NCBI RefSeq assembly: GCF_900109755.1
Contig: NZ_FOAR01000006.1
Location: 1 to 64,000, forward strand
DNA length: 64,000 nucleotides
Reading direction: 5' to 3'
Source of the DNA: Pseudomonas agarici
GTDB lineage: Bacteria > Pseudomonadota > Gammaproteobacteria > Pseudomonadales > Pseudomonadaceae
The position numbers were made by a program, and so were the translations under genes. The notes under the pieces are model-generated. The model worked only from the letters and a program-made list of their open reading frames with translations. It was not told the DNA's origin and did not search any database. Shown here piece after piece: positions 20,974 through 28,885 of the stretch (the stretch's first letter is position 1; each line of letters opens with the position of its first letter).

Positions 20974-21501
20974 ATGGCCCGTGGGGTTAACAAAGTCATA
21001 TTGGTCGGCACTTGCGGCCAGGATCCCGAAGTTCGCTACCTGCCCAACGGTAACGCCGTGACCAACCTGAGTCTGGCGACCAGCGAACAATGGACCGACA
21101 AGCAGACCGGTCAGAAAGTCGAAAAAACCGAATGGCACCGCGTATCGATGTTCGGTAAGGTCGCCGAGATTGCCGGTGAGTACCTGCGCAAGGGTTCGCA
21201 GGTCTACATCGAAGGCAAGCTGCAAACCCGCGAGTGGGAAAAAGACGGCATCAAACGCTACACCACCGAGATTATCGTCGACATGCAGGGCACCATGCAG
21301 CTGCTGGGCGGCCGTCCGCAACAGGGCGACCAACAAGGTGGTGGCAGCTACGATCAGTCCGCGCCACGCCAGCAAGCCCCTCGCCAACAGGCGCCGCGCC
21401 CGCAGCAGTCGGCCCCACAGCAATCGCGTCCGGCTCCCCAGCAGACCGCACCGCAGCCGGCTCCGGATTTCGACAGCTTTGATGATGATATTCCGTTCTA
21501 G
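20974..21501 (+). CDS. ssb: single-stranded DNA-binding protein
   Basis: 175 residues. N-terminal OB fold ([42 protein letters not shown]), then a Gln/Pro-rich linker (about residues 112-160), then the acidic tip [11 protein letters not shown] that recruits repair and replication proteins. Lies nine bases after the MFS gene; an uvrA-ssb neighbourhood is common in proteobacteria. Confidence 0.97.
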   Translation: MARGVNKVILVGTCGQDPEVRYLPNGNAVTNLSLATSEQWTDKQTGQKVEKTEWHRVSMFGKVAEIAGEYLRKGSQVYIEGKLQTREWEKDGIKRYTTEIIVDMQGTMQLLGGRPQQGDQQGGGSYDQSAPRQQAPRQQAPRPQQSAPQQSRPAPQQTAPQPAPDFDSFDDDIPF

Positions 21502-21530
21502 GACGATTCTTTCGTCGCTTGAAAGCAGAT

Positions 21531-21560
21531 AAACCTGCAGATGATCTCTGCGGGTTTGTT
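21531..21560 (+). terminator. terminator after ssb
   Basis: AAACCTGCAGA, TGATC loop, TCTGCGGGTTT (one G-T pair), followed by a T-rich stretch. Marks the end of conserved DNA; accessory genes follow. Confidence 0.8.
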
Positions 21561-21613
21561 GTTTATGGAGTCGATATTTCTGTGTCCTGCAACGGGGGCC
21601 GCAATGAGAGGCG

Positions 21614-21889
21614 TTATGGGTCGGGAGTCAGAAAGCGCTGAGAAATATCGTCAACAATAGCTTTGCTCATCTCACACAGGTAATGCGAAGCCCATGCCTG
21701 TCTCTTGGCTTCCGGCTCCATCGCCGCATCCGGTGCAAGATGTTTTGCGCAGTACAGCAGGTTGGATGCCTGCTCAAGCGCCTGTACCAATGGCACGCCA
21801 GCATTGACCCGAAACAGCGGTAGATCATCTGCACCGCAACCACCAAAGGTAACGATCTCAAGGGTTTTGACCTCAGTGTGATCAGTCAT
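21614..21889 (-). CDS. DUF3077 family protein
   Basis: 91 residues from ATG 21889 (MTDHTEVKTLEIVTFG). It resembles the small DUF3077 proteins common in Pseudomonas (PLFRVNAGVPLVQALEQASNLL and an ASHYLCEMSKAIVDD helix). Function unknown; soluble, no signal peptide. An in-frame ATG at 21922 would add 11 residues without a good ribosome site. The start is overlapped by the stop of a small ORF at 21882-21974, so it may be translationally coupled. Lies downstream of hcp on the same strand, but 240 bases away. Confidence 0.75.
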   Translation of the reverse strand: MTDHTEVKTLEIVTFGGCGADDLPLFRVNAGVPLVQALEQASNLLYCAKHLAPDAAMEPEAKRQAWASHYLCEMSKAIVDDISQRFLTPDP

Positions 21890-21974
21890 AGCGCATCCCG
21901 CTCGCGTACTCACAAGTGGCATTTTTATGAGACGTATTGAACGCTGAGGTAGGGGAGGTATTGAACGTATGCAT
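21882..21974 (-). CDS. possible small protein (30 residues) coupled to the DUF3077 gene
   Basis: ATG 21974 with a GGGAG site 7 bases upstream; the stop lies inside the first codons of the DUF3077 gene. The product starts MHTFNTSPTSAFNTS, with a repeated FNTS unit, and ends GMRYD. No function is recognised. It may be a leader peptide or simply fortuitous; the ribosome site and coupling are the only support. Confidence 0.35.
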   Translation of the reverse strand: MHTFNTSPTSAFNTSHKNATCEYASGMRYD

Positions 21975-22129
21975 GATTGGCTCCCGTATCTGGATGATAG
22001 CTGCCACGTTCGTTACCAAGCGAATGGGTGGCAGCTGTGCGCAGGTTGGTAACCGGAGATACAGGGGCCGAGGCTCTCCAACGCACAGCCGTCATTGCAC
22101 GAAAACGGCCTGTTTCTGGAAAAAGAGCT

Positions 22130-22618
22130 TCAGATTTTCACATTCTCACGAATATTCCAACCGTACTTGATGATTCCGCCGTCCTTGCCGCCGTCGGCGT
22201 TTTGGGGTTGGTAGCTAACCTCGACTCTGGCGAAGTTGAGAGAGATGACCTCGTGCAAAATATCATCTGCTGGTTCGCCTTCGGTAGAGTAACTCGACAC
22301 CATCACTTCCTTGAGCTTGAAGACTACATACTCCAGCGGGTTGCTGCCGCTCGCCTTGCGTACCGAGAGAGTAGCTTCGGGGTAGTGCTTGCCCGACGAG
22401 CAGGCGGCCATCAGGTTGGGCGAGGATCTATCCATGAACTTGCCGATGCTTAGGTTGCCTATGCTGACTTTACCGGCACCGCCGCCACTGCCGGTGTGCA
22501 TGGTGCCGGACTGACTCATGGTCCAGCGTAGGGTGTTTATATCGATTTCATCCTTGTGCTGCTGGTCTCGGGACTCGCCCTTGATATCCCCCAGTTTTAA
22601 AAACATATCGCTTGTCAT
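22130..22618 (-). CDS. hcp: type VI secretion tube protein Hcp
   Basis: 162 residues. Hcp hexamers stack to form the inner tube of the T6SS and carry effectors in their lumen. Typical Hcp1-class sequence: MTSDMFLKLGDIKGES, GGGAGKVSIGNLS, LMAACSSGKHYPEATLSVRKA and the C-terminal DGGIIKYGWNIRENVKI. A GATAGGTAAG ribosome site lies upstream. No T6SS structural genes (tss) are present here, so this is an orphan hcp of the kind that travels with effectors. The divergent putative effector and immunity genes (22810-24175) fit that picture. Confidence 0.93.
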   Translation of the reverse strand: MTSDMFLKLGDIKGESRDQQHKDEIDINTLRWTMSQSGTMHTGSGGGAGKVSIGNLSIGKFMDRSSPNLMAACSSGKHYPEATLSVRKASGSNPLEYVVFKLKEVMVSSYSTEGEPADDILHEVISLNFARVEVSYQPQNADGGKDGGIIKYGWNIRENVKI

Positions 22619-22809
22619 ATAACTTACCTATCGTTGATATCCGCCGAAAGTGGCGCCGGAATGAACTTTGTTATCAACGAGGTGGTAGCGACAAGATGTT
22701 GAGACTTGAACGGGATCTATCTCATTTATATTGCCGATGTGTCCTACATTTTATCTTGGGTTGGCTGCCTATGCTCCTACTTTTCTGAGGATGTCAGGGA
22801 GTGGTAGCA

Positions 22810-23723
22810 ATGATTTCCGAGTTATTGAAGAGCGGCGTGCCCAGTGCTCACCGCAATACCCGCCAGCGGGTAGAGAGTCAGATGAATGTGCGGCGCCTGT
22901 TTCAGGTCATTGATGCCGACCCAGCGATAGTCGGTGCTGGTGTGGTGTAATCGAAAGTGATTTTTCCGTGGTGACGCTGCGTGATTTTCAGCCGATTTGC
23001 AGTATTGCGCCGAAGAAGATCGTTTTGCGTGAGGCTCCACGATACGTTGCTCCGATTGAGTTTATGCGGGAGTTGCAGGCACAACCTCGGGAATCGCGCT
23101 TGGTAATGGAGGCCGTGAATACGGCGTTGGCTTGTACGGGAGCGGTGATTGGTTGGATGGTGGTTTCTAGCGGAACTGTAGCGATACCTTTCACTGCGGG
23201 TGCCAGCTCGCTAGTGGCTGCAGTTGGCTATGCCGCCGCAGCGGCTAGTAGCGTGCAGTGCTTGGTTGGAGGGCGCCGCATACGCAATGAAATCAACGAT
23301 CCCCAAAGGAATGATTGGCTGGATAGCAACGATTGGTATCGATATACCATGATCGCTTTGGATGCCGTGTCGCTTGCTGGTGTCGGTACGGCGTCGTTGG
23401 CCACCGTCAGATTGATGGGCGTGACTAAGGCTGCTACCGGTAAAAGCACGCAGGAAGTGCTCAGGGGGCTTTCTCGCCAAGAGCGTGCGAAGCTGACGAG
23501 AGAGCTGTTAAGCCTCCAGCATCCAGGATTGACATCAAAAATGATCAAGCTCAAGCAGTTGTCTGGTGAGTTCTCCAAGCGGTTTACACCGACGCAAATT
23601 CAACGTGCAACGATTACTCAGATAGTCGATGCAGTTGGCGCATCTGTCAGTTTGACGGGTAGTGCACTTTCAGGAAATGTGAAGTCCGTTGCGATTGGGT
23701 TGTACGAGGAGTTCGAATCATGA
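22810..23723 (+). pseudogene. Hcp-associated putative membrane-acting effector, interrupted by a one-base frameshift
   Basis: Two frames join into one protein of about 304 residues if one base is restored near 22948. Frame one starts at ATG 22810 (AGGGAG site 8 bases upstream) and encodes MISELLKSGVPSAHRNTRQR through AIVGAGVV before TAA at 22948. The next frame continues IESDFSVVTLRDFQPICS to 23723. Changing TAA TCG to a TAY codon plus ATC would restore the frame. The C-terminal part has glycine/alanine-rich hydrophobic helices (about residues 95-150 and 280-300) of the kind seen in pore formers. No enzyme motif is recognised. The stop overlaps the next gene (ATGA). The effector role is inferred from hcp and the coupled membrane protein. 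It could instead be a sequencing error. Confidence 0.6.
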
Positions 23724-24175
23724 TTGTTTTGATGGATTTTCGTCGATTTCTGGTTTTTTATTTTCCTGTGTTTATTGGCGTTTTTTTGGCGGCTATTGCA
23801 TCTGTTTTATTTTCCATCTCCTTGATAACGGATAACTTTTATCAAGAGGACACTGGTGTATACATATTACTAATAGAAAGCCTGTTTGCATTGATCATCG
23901 TACACAGCCATTTCATGGTCTTGCGCGGGAGGCCTCAATGGGTTTGGGGTATCGTCGGTGTGCTGGTGATCTGCCTGTTGAGTCCACTGTCAGCAGCCCA
24001 CTATATGGCTGATCAACTCACCTGGTTTCTCGCGGTGTTGTTTCCGCTGCTGGGCCTGTTTGTACTCAACAGCAAGCGTCATAGAAAAATGCGCTGCAAG
24101 ATGGCTCAAGTCCGACGCCATCGTGAGGTCGTGATCAAAGCCCTGAAAGGCCGTCAAAAATTTAGCCCCCACTGA
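23720..24175 (+). CDS. four-helix membrane protein, candidate immunity protein
   Basis: 151 residues with four predicted membrane segments (residues about 11-34, 46-66, 73-90, 96-117) and a basic cytoplasmic tail (KRHRKMRCKMAQVRRHREVV). It overlaps the preceding putative effector by ATGA. Small polytopic proteins coupled to effector genes are the usual form of immunity against T6SS pore formers. No family is recognised; the role is inferred from context only. Base composition is AT-richer than the core genes. Confidence 0.6.
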   Translation: MIVLMDFRRFLVFYFPVFIGVFLAAIASVLFSISLITDNFYQEDTGVYILLIESLFALIIVHSHFMVLRGRPQWVWGIVGVLVICLLSPLSAAHYMADQLTWFLAVLFPLLGLFVLNSKRHRKMRCKMAQVRRHREVVIKALKGRQKFSPH

Positions 24176-24188
24176 GAGAGTCATTGTC

Positions 24189-24338
24189 CTACTGCATTTC
24201 CTCTTCCTGGTCCCCGAGCAGCCTCTGCGTAATCTCCTCGATGTAGCCAAAAACTTCTTTCTGAACCGAATATTTATACTGCTTGCGGCGATGTTTCGAG
24301 AGTGTGCCATGTTGCGTCAGGCACATCAGAGAAATCAT
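24189..24338 (-). CDS. possible small basic/acidic protein (49 residues) after the M29-like gene
   Basis: ATG 24338 to TAG 24189; it follows the M29-like stop by 10 bases on the same strand. The product starts MISLMCLTQHGTLSKHRRKQ and has a charged helix (SVQKEVFGYIEEITQRLLG) and an acidic end (DQEEEMQ). No good ribosome site is visible. It could be a third gene of the peptide/M29 cluster or a remnant of a longer gene. Confidence 0.35.
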   Translation of the reverse strand: MISLMCLTQHGTLSKHRRKQYKYSVQKEVFGYIEEITQRLLGDQEEEMQ

Positions 24339-24348
24339 CACATGACTA

Positions 24349-25470
24349 TCAAAGCGTTTTACAGCTTACGTGACTCTTAGAGTTGGTTCCGCAGCAGCTC
24401 CGGGTGCCGGATTCTGATACGGGAAATACGTCCTGGCTTCTAAAATGATGTTCGTCAACAACGGAAAGAAGTTCAAAGTTTTGCAGGTTGATTGCTAAAC
24501 CGTTTTCGCAATTTATTGTTCCGTCTGCGCAGATAAGATCCAGGTGATGCCCGCAATTATATGATACGTTTGCTTCCTGATTATGCTGTCCAAATCCAAT
24601 ATGGACGCCGCAGCGCCGCTCATCCAAATGACTGTTTGTTCCGGTTGGGTAAAGAGCGCCAGGGTTCGTCCCTATGCCCAGTTCTCCAACATTTCTAGCT
24701 AAGTTTTCCTCGAAATACTCGTTCAGAAACAATTGAGTGTCGAGATTTTCGCAATACCAGCTCTTAGCTACCGAATTTTCAATGATTATTTTAACCGGAG
24801 TTGTATTTAAATTGGTTGGAAACTCAATCGGGCTGTTAACGTGTAGAGCATAGTTTGCGATCAAAACCCCGTTGACGTTTGCTGGGTAAGTTGCAATCTC
24901 TCCCGCTGGAAGGATTACGATTTTCTCATCATCGATTAATCCACTATTGCAAATCCAGTCAAATTTTGTGTTATCCAGAGTGACCTCCAATCTCGTTCCT
25001 GACTCTGTTTGTATTGATATATTTTTTTCTTTTACTAAGTGTGAAAGTAGAGTCAGGTTTTTCTTGTGCAAGAGGCTGGCCGGTGAGTATGGTACGGATT
25101 CAAAAAAGAAGTGATTTCCTCCCATGATTTGTATACATACATTATTTGAAGTGGCGAAATCATCAAGTGAGCGCCTTATAGTCGTTGTGTGCGAAAGTGT
25201 GCTTTCTTCCAGCGTAATAACAACATATTTACCGCCGAAGGACGGAGGTTTCGCTTGGCTTTGTTTTAATCGCACCGGAAAATCATGATCTATGATTTCC
25301 TTGAAAGGGACTTGTGTGTTAGTTATTTTACGCTCGTCGAGGGCAACGGAAAGCCATGCAGCGCTTTCGGTACAATGGCTAGAAAATGCGATGGTTACAC
25401 TATCATTTTTATCAAGTGAAAGGTCCCTGTCAATAAAGGTTTGAATGCCGCTCCATGTTTTTTCGTTCAT
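24349..25470 (-). CDS. M29-family (aminopeptidase T-like) metallopeptidase homologue
   Basis: 373 residues from ATG 25470 (MNEKTWSGIQTFIDRDLS), AAGGA site upstream. M29-like features: the N-terminal alpha/beta part, LPAGEIATYPANVNGV near residue 205, and the C-terminal metal site GELGIGTNP (Glu263), LDERRCGVHIGFG (Glu284, His290), Tyr304 and HHLDL (His309, Asp311). The expected metal-ligand pattern is thus kept, so peptidase-type activity is plausible. The tail adds cysteines (CC at about 359-360, Cys370) not expected in plain M29 enzymes. It lies 80 bases after a 64-residue peptide gene on the same strand, and its base composition is clearly AT-richer than the core. It may act on that peptide; this is inference. 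Confidence 0.65.
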   Translation of the reverse strand: MNEKTWSGIQTFIDRDLSLDKNDSVTIAFSSHCTESAAWLSVALDERKITNTQVPFKEIIDHDFPVRLKQSQAKPPSFGGKYVVITLEESTLSHTTTIRRSLDDFATSNNVCIQIMGGNHFFFESVPYSPASLLHKKNLTLLSHLVKEKNISIQTESGTRLEVTLDNTKFDWICNSGLIDDEKIVILPAGEIATYPANVNGVLIANYALHVNSPIEFPTNLNTTPVKIIIENSVAKSWYCENLDTQLFLNEYFEENLARNVGELGIGTNPGALYPTGTNSHLDERRCGVHIGFGQHNQEANVSYNCGHHLDLICADGTINCENGLAINLQNFELLSVVDEHHFRSQDVFPVSESGTRSCCGTNSKSHVSCKTL

Positions 25471-25492
25471 AGGTATGTATTCCTTACACGGG

Positions 25493-25527
25493 CCCCCCCC
25501 CTCGCTGTGGCAAGCATAAGGGGAGGC
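25493..25527 (-). promoter_or_regulatory. intercistronic hairpin with a nine-base G tract
   Basis: Between the small-peptide gene and the M29-like gene, the transcript would read GCCTCCCC, a loop, then GAG and a G9 run (C9 on the + strand at 25493-25501). It can fold into a GC stem without a T-run. Possible attenuator giving more peptide than enzyme; the homopolymer could also slip. Confidence 0.5.
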
Positions 25528-25550
25528 TAACATGCGGTGGCGATATTGAG

Positions 25551-25745
25551 TCAGTTTTTATTGTAGTAACCGGCTACTCTCCAGGAAGTAACATCATCCC
25601 CTCCGCCAACGCCACTAAAAATATCATCGTCTGCCTTCAATTCTTTCCCCTTAAGCTCGTCCAGGCGTTTTTTCAGTAGCTCTACATGCGCGTGCGTCAG
25701 GGTGTAAGAAGTTTGACTTTTATCATCGGAATTATTGTTGCCCAT
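25551..25745 (-). CDS. small peptide (64 residues), possible RiPP or bacteriocin precursor
   Basis: 64 residues, ATG 25745 with a GAGGTG ribosome site. N-terminal part hydrophilic (MGNNNSDDKSQTSYTLTHAH), then an amphipathic helix (VELLKKRLDELKGKELK, residues 21-37), then an Asp cluster (DDD, 39-41), a glycine hinge (SGVGGG, 44-49) and a short aromatic C-terminus (DDVTSWRVAGYYNKN). A helical leader, a Gly hinge and a distinct C-terminal segment resemble ribosomal peptide precursors. No family is recognised. It is followed by a hairpin and the M29-like gene on the same strand. The precursor role is inferred. Confidence 0.5.
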   Translation of the reverse strand: MGNNNSDDKSQTSYTLTHAHVELLKKRLDELKGKELKADDDIFSGVGGGDDVTSWRVAGYYNKN

Positions 25746-26081
25746 GATTTCACCTCATTATGTGGTTATGTGGTTTTACAATCGAAGCAAGACGTACAAG
25801 TACACACTTAAACGTTTTCTCGCCCACGAAGACTAGAAGAGCATTTTCACTCGTCAATGTAGGCGTAGCTACCGCTCGTCGATTACACTCCTGTTCTTGC
25901 CGATAAGGATTGGTCTATGAAATGTAGCTGGCGACGGAGACATGTTTTTTTATAAGCTGTCTATCGATAGTTGCCTATTGAAACTTAGATCTCTGGTGGA
26001 AAATTCCCGCGTAGCGGATCATTAAGCGGATACATCCGTAAAGGGATAGACCGTCGTCGGGACCATCCCCTCATCAACAAG
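25746..26081. other. 336-base AT-rich gap between the cupin gene and the small-peptide gene
   Basis: No convincing gene on either strand. On the minus strand it must contain the promoter of the peptide/M29 genes. A tandem octamer (AACCACAT twice) sits just before the ribosome site of the peptide gene, and a GCGGAT direct repeat lies near 26016-26030. No clear terminator after the cupin gene was seen. Confidence 0.5.
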
Positions 26082-26477
26082 TCAAGGCTCCGTTTGCGTT
26101 CGACCCGAGAAGTAATCGTTACCGCTCGCCGTCAACCAGTCCTCACGCAGCGGTGTGAACACGTCCAGATCGATGGCATCTTCCAGACAAAGGGCGCTAT
26201 GAGGAATATTGGCCGGTATATGCAATACTTCTCCGGCAGCAACAATTACTTCGTTCTCCATATTTACCCCGTAACGAAATAAAACTTTACCGGAAAGAAT
26301 ATAGGTGAACTGTTCGTTGGGATGGCTGTGTAAACCGACAAATGCATCTTTCTTTAAAAAGAGCTTAGCCATCATCAACTGATCGCCGGAAACGATCTGG
26401 CGTTCGATGTGCTCATTCAGAACTTCCCTCGGTACGTCGCTCCAACTGCCGAAGCCGTGCTCATTCAATCCAGACAT
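26082..26477 (-). CDS. small cupin protein (KdgF-like)
   Basis: 131 residues, single cupin barrel. Metal-binding motif 1 HSHPNEQFTYILSGKV (about residues 53-68) has two His and one Glu; motif 2 AAGEVLHIPANIPHSA has the last His. The C-terminal stretch LDVFTPLREDWL resembles the sugar-acid cupin KdgF. A GAGG ribosome site is present. It follows the aldolase gene by 83 bases on the same strand, so it is probably the third gene of that operon. The exact substrate is unknown. Confidence 0.75.
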   Translation of the reverse strand: MSGLNEHGFGSWSDVPREVLNEHIERQIVSGDQLMMAKLFLKKDAFVGLHSHPNEQFTYILSGKVLFRYGVNMENEVIVAAGEVLHIPANIPHSALCLEDAIDLDVFTPLREDWLTASGNDYFSGRTQTEP

Positions 26478-26560
26478 AACAACCTCGCAGGTTTCTTACT
26501 CAACGCGTGCTTTTTTTTCGCGCACATTAGCGATGCTCACTCAGGAGCGGAATTTCAGGA

Positions 26561-27625
26561 TCACCCCAGCGCCTCGCTGGCTTTGGTCATCTTGTTGAAA
26601 CTGTCCTCGGTCGCCAGGCGACTGGCTTCCTCGACGATGACATCTTCCTGACCTGCCACCAGCTTCCTGTCAGCCAATCGCTTGTAGAGTTCGAATTCAT
26701 TGACTCCAAATTTCCTGGCAGCACGTTGAACGTGTGGCACATAACCGGAGAACAGCCCATATAAGCCACTGGCAATGTTTGAAATCTGTATGTGCGGTGT
26801 CGCTGGTTGCAAGCACTTCCCAGCGTCCTCCACCAGTTCGGCTATGCGTTCAAACGAAGTGGCAACCGCGACGCCGCTACGCTGCAGAATGGCCACCAGG
26901 GGTTCCAGTTGTGTATTGCCCGCCCCTGCGCCGAACCCTTGGATGCATCCGTCCACAATCGATGCCCCCTCTTCCACGGCCACCAAGGTGTTAGCTACCG
27001 CGACACTCAGATTGTTATGCCCATGAAAACCCACTTGAATGTTCAAGTGCTCGGTCAGCAGGCGAACCCTTTCACGGACCATATTCGGGCTGGAGTAGCC
27101 GGCGCTGTCCATCATGATCACGGCATCGGCACCGTATCGCTCCATCAATTGTGCCTGCTCGAGTAGTTTCTCAGGGCTCGCCATATGTGCCATCATCAAC
27201 ACACCATAGGCTGTTTTACCCGCCGTCCTGGTTTGTTCTATGAACCGTGCGGTGATGTTGGCCTCCGTGCAATGGCTGGCAACACGCACTACATCCACGC
27301 CAATCTCGAGTGCCATGGCGATATCCGCGGACTTACCCAGGCCGGGAATAAAGTGCACCCCCAATAAGCTGCGCACCAGTTGGGCCCGTGCAGCTTCAAG
27401 CATTTCCCGGTCCGACGCCGCCGAGTGCCCCAACAGGCTGGATGAGCCGCCCAGCCCGTTTCCGTGGCCCACTTCCACAATGTCGATGCAGGCTTTTTCG
27501 GCGGCAGCGGCATAACCAGAGACTTGATTCACCGTCAGTTGATGGCGTATCGCATGGTTCCCATCTCTTAAAGTGGAATCACTGATAATGACCAATGCGC
27601 CGGGCTTTTTATCTAATGGATGCAT
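26561..27625 (-). CDS. mhpE: 4-hydroxy-2-oxovalerate aldolase (MhpE/DmpG/BphI family)
   Basis: 354 residues from ATG 27625 (MHPLDKKPGALVIISDSTLRDG). HMGL-like TIM barrel with the DSTLRDGNHA substrate and metal motif, VEVGHGNGLGGSSS, and the metal histidines in GFHGHNNL. The C-terminal communication domain (LQPATPHIQISNIASGLYG) binds the dehydrogenase partner and channels acetaldehyde. It cleaves 4-hydroxy-2-oxopentanoate to pyruvate and acetaldehyde, or runs in reverse. Its start overlaps the dehydrogenase gene by 17 bases. The usual upstream meta-cleavage genes (dienoate hydratase, ring dioxygenase) are absent, so the pathway here is unclear. Confidence 0.9.
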   Translation of the reverse strand: MHPLDKKPGALVIISDSTLRDGNHAIRHQLTVNQVSGYAAAAEKACIDIVEVGHGNGLGGSSSLLGHSAASDREMLEAARAQLVRSLLGVHFIPGLGKSADIAMALEIGVDVVRVASHCTEANITARFIEQTRTAGKTAYGVLMMAHMASPEKLLEQAQLMERYGADAVIMMDSAGYSSPNMVRERVRLLTEHLNIQVGFHGHNNLSVAVANTLVAVEEGASIVDGCIQGFGAGAGNTQLEPLVAILQRSGVAVATSFERIAELVEDAGKCLQPATPHIQISNIASGLYGLFSGYVPHVQRAARKFGVNEFELYKRLADRKLVAGQEDVIVEEASRLATEDSFNKMTKASEALG

Positions 27626-28487
27626 ATTTATGCTCTGCGACAGCAATGGCCGCACAATTGATGATGTCAAGATTGCCTGCATAACTTGGCAAGTAATCGC
27701 CACTGCCATGTACTGTCAGGCTGAGCGTGATATATCCGTTATTTTCAATCGGTTGCAGAACCAGTTGATAACCTGGGACATAAGACTGGATTTTTTTGAC
27801 CATGTCCTCCAACTTTTGCTCAACCACTCTGAAGTCTTTGTAAGTGGCACGTGCATACAAGGTGGTCTGCATGCAAATTCCTGGGTCGGCGGGATTGATA
27901 TTCAGGATGGCTTTGGTGTGCTGAGCTCCACTGAATTTCGCCAGCGCATATTCAGTGGTTACCAGATATTCATTTATATTTTCACGGGTAGCGATACCAG
28001 CACTGCGCGATGAAATGGTGGAAACTACTTCTAGATATTCGATTGCTTCTACGGCTTGGGCCAATGCGTATGCCAGAGGGATACTGGCTTGTCCGCCACA
28101 GGTTATCAGGTTTACATTTTGGGTGTTTTCGATGCCTTGCAAATTAATCGATGGAACACATAGCGTGCCCAGCTTGGCCGGGGTTAAATCAATAGCAAAG
28201 ATGCCATTTTCTTTGAAGAAATCGTTATTCGATACATGTGCTTTGGCGGACGTGGCGTCAAAAACCATATCGAAATGCCGAGTGTTCTCTTTGAGGAAAT
28301 CAATGCCGTCACTTGAGGTCTCTACGCCAGCATTCTTCGCAACCCTAAGTCCTTCGCTATATTGATTGCGCCCTACTATAAATGCTAGTTGTAGATTCCT
28401 GGAGGCCAAGACTTTAAACGTCAGGTCGACACCGATGCTCCCCGATCCGAGTATCGCTACTCTGGCCTGATGTGAGTTCGCGCTCAT
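27609..28487 (-). CDS. mhpF: acetaldehyde dehydrogenase, acetylating (MhpF/DmpF/BphJ family)
   Basis: 292 residues. Rossmann N-terminus (RVAILGSGSIGVDLTFKVL, residues 9-27) and catalytic cysteine in NLITCGGQASIPLAYAL. Converts acetaldehyde, CoA and NAD to acetyl-CoA; the known partner of the aldolase encoded just downstream. A GGCGGA ribosome site lies upstream. The start codon is shared with the stop of a tiny leader frame (28484-28510). First gene of the mhpF-mhpE-cupin operon, divergent from an AraC regulator gene. Confidence 0.9.
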   Translation of the reverse strand: MSANSHQARVAILGSGSIGVDLTFKVLASRNLQLAFIVGRNQYSEGLRVAKNAGVETSSDGIDFLKENTRHFDMVFDATSAKAHVSNNDFFKENGIFAIDLTPAKLGTLCVPSINLQGIENTQNVNLITCGGQASIPLAYALAQAVEAIEYLEVVSTISSRSAGIATRENINEYLVTTEYALAKFSGAQHTKAILNINPADPGICMQTTLYARATYKDFRVVEQKLEDMVKKIQSYVPGYQLVLQPIENNGYITLSLTVHGSGDYLPSYAGNLDIINCAAIAVAEHKYASIR

Positions 28488-28510
28488 ACTTTATCCGCCG
28501 GAAATACCAT
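28484..28510 (-). CDS. possible 8-residue leader peptide coupled to mhpF
   Basis: ATG 28510 is preceded by GGAG seven bases upstream and reads MVFPADKV, ending in a TGA that overlaps the mhpF ATG (ATGA). The ribosome site is better than that of mhpF itself. It may set translation of mhpF by coupling. Confidence 0.4.
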   Translation of the reverse strand: MVFPADKV

Positions 28511-28885
28511 TTTTCGTCTCCTTGAGTGCTTGGCATGTGCGGCATGCACGTTATTGCCTGACAAAGCTGATAACCGGCCATCATTTTTGTTGCTTGGTAT
28601 CGATCCAACGATCAAGTCTTCACTTCAGGTCGAGCCTTTACTCAAGCTACCTGACATTCACGCAAAGCGTATTGTACGTTTGTGCGAAATTTCACCTGTC
28701 TGATAATTATGAATTTAAAATAAACTATCAATTTTACTAGGGCGTATTCGGTGCTTTTTGAGGCGATGCACAGGCTTTCAGTAACGGGTTGTTTCCCCCG
28801 TTGGTGGAGTGCTAGATTCCGCTATCGGCGTTTTTCAATAGTTTAAAAGGATGTTGTTTCTATCGAGATGGCTCAAGGAGGAACA

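Noticed and set aside
22028..22453. Open frame on the + strand opposite hcp
   Set aside because: Antisense to a clear Hcp sequence; no ribosome site or recognisable features.
25981..26081. Arg-rich short frame on the minus strand after the cupin gene (MRGWSRRRSIPLRMYPLN...)
   Set aside because: No ribosome site and no similarity; likely chance in the intergenic region.
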